Positions 63,194 to 64,000 of a DNA stretch of 64,000 bases are shown piece after piece. Position 1 is the stretch's first letter, and every line of letters begins with the position of its first letter. Source of the DNA: Rhizomucor pusillus (Eukaryota > Mucoromycota > Mucoromycetes > Mucorales > Lichtheimiaceae); NCBI GenBank assembly GCA_900175165.2, contig FWWN02000650.1:1-64000 (forward strand), given 5' to 3'. The notes under the pieces were generated by a model. It was not told the origin of the DNA. It did not search any database and was given only the letters and a program-made list of their open reading frames with translations. The position numbers and the translations under genes are program-made.

Positions 63194-63745
63194 TTAGAAG
63201 TCGCGTTTTCCAGAAACGACTTCATACCACATCTTGAAATCGCAAATGAACGAATAGATAGGGTATCGAAAGGTAGCTGGTTTGCTGCAACGACGCATTG
63301 TAAGCAAAGGTATACCCACAGCCGCAGCAGAAGCGAGATGTAACCTACTTTTTTAAAAGAAGAAATGGCCTATCCAAGCAAAACCGTATCCTTGAAATTC
63401 GTCATCGATAAATCACATGTCAACGATAGCAGCTGTGTGATACCCCACACTTCTTACCTTGTATCAAGCCCACGAGAAGCAATTTCTGTTTCTTCTTTAG
63501 AACAGCCAGCAAGGCAATGAGTAGCGACAGAGTCGTGCCTAGTTCGTAGTAGCCCGTGAGAAGAAGGATCTAGATCGCAGTGATCCCGGCGATCATCCTG
63601 TACCGATCAAGTGAAGTCGGCGATTCGTGCGATTGCAGTGCTCGCCGAGATAGTATGGGTAGAAGCTCTCGAGCGTTTTAAAACCACCCTCAGGCTCGCT
63701 TCGCAGCGAGTAATTTGGATTAGCTATAGTTCGACTGTTGACCAT
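63194..63745 (-). pseudogene. Mpo1-like (DUF962) membrane protein, broken
   Basis: Yeast Mpo1 is an ER dioxygenase of the DUF962 family that breaks down 2-hydroxy fatty acids. From 63745 the frame reads MVNSRTIANPNYSLRSEPEG, then FKTLESFYPYYLGEHCNRTN and RRLHLIGTG. A one-base shift near 63599 is needed to continue as MIAGITAI. A TAG (63570-63572) interrupts, then ILLLTGYYELGTTLSLLIAL and KKKQKLLLVGLIQG. A good intron (63456-63392) joins YGFAWIGHFFF. A TAA (63353-63355) follows where Glu is expected, and a further shift precedes the next intron. The end, KPATFRYPIYSFICDFKMWY then EVVSGKRDF, is well kept. Four lesions argue for a recent pseudogene; assembly error is the alternative. Confidence 0.7.
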
Positions 63746-64000
63746 TGTTTCGCAAAAAAAAATAAATAATATCTACTATGTAGCGAAAAAAAAGAAAAAA
63801 GAAAAATGTTGATTACTGCTGATATGTGAGTGAATCATTTCAGAATAAGCATGTTCCGCAAATGTGATTTAGCTAAGACGACTTCCTTTCCTCACGCACA
63901 GTTGGAAATGCCTGCAGCATACTCGGCATGATAAGATATTCCTCAGGGCTTTTTGACCAATTTTTATTGATGCATGATACGACGCGATGTGATATAAGGT

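Noticed and set aside
63690..63711. Hairpin CTCGCT-loop-AGCGAG considered as a terminator
   Set aside because: It lies within the first exon of the Mpo1-like pseudogene and encodes part of its N-terminus.

Overview
The window is a 64 kb piece of a fungal nuclear genome, most probably an early-diverging fungus of the Mucoromycota (Mucorales-like). The reasons are the gene content (VTC1, ALG14, SST2/FlbA-type RGS, EDE1, CRT10, MRPL3, a BIM1/X325 copper protein), dense packing, many introns of about 45-90 bp with GT(R)AG borders and CTAAC-like branch sites, long CAG/poly-Gln runs, and a Tc1/mariner transposase. There are no operons, CRISPR arrays or rRNA genes, and I recognised no tRNA. The host assignment is an inference from gene content; no marker gene settles the genus.

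Layout. 1-1.55 kb: no gene seen. 1.55-3.36 kb: a Ctr-family copper transporter-like gene followed 60 bp later by a BIM1/X325-type secreted copper-binding protein, each with a copper-element-like site about 120 bp before its ATG. 3.5-9.7 kb: mitochondrial asparaginyl-tRNA synthetase, an F-box-like repeat protein and a YANK/STK32 kinase. 10.3-17.6 kb: mitochondrial methionyl-tRNA synthetase, divergent from a RasGEF protein, then a UPF0658 Golgi membrane protein. 17.8-25.1 kb: aldo-keto reductase, ALG14, VTC1, SIP5 and an SRPK-type kinase. 25.3-33.4 kb: PX-PH-RhoGAP protein (BEM3-like), a 75-residue membrane protein and an SST2-like RGS protein. 34-42.6 kb: EDE1, CRT10, a GPI-anchored small secreted protein and a 104-residue coiled-coil protein. 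42.7-43.9 kb: DD34E Tc1/mariner transposase interrupted by an assembly gap. 44.2-52.4 kb: CRIPT, a PCID2/CSN12-THP1 PCI protein, an M50B-like metalloprotease, a coiled-coil protein, an SDF2 MIR protein and mitochondrial ribosomal protein mL44 (MRPL3). 53.5-62.9 kb: RapGAP protein, G-alpha subunit and a VARP/Vrl1-type VPS9-ankyrin-PX-BAR protein. 63.2-63.7 kb: a broken Mpo1-like (DUF962) pseudogene.

How the genes relate. Most neighbours are unrelated housekeeping genes, as is usual in fungi. Two groupings stand out. The copper pair at 1.5-3.4 kb matches a Ctr1-Bim1 partnership known in Cryptococcus. The window is also rich in GTPase control: RasGEF, RhoGAP, RGS, RapGAP, G-alpha and a Rab5-type GEF, with EDE1 and the VARP-like protein serving endocytosis and endosomes.

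Three introns (kinase, UPF0658 and CRT10 genes) only keep frame if a GC-AG border is used. Assembly gaps lie at 22867-22888 and 43608-43703, with one ambiguous base at 42889. Exon borders were placed by hand from frame, splice consensus and family similarity; none was checked against RNA.
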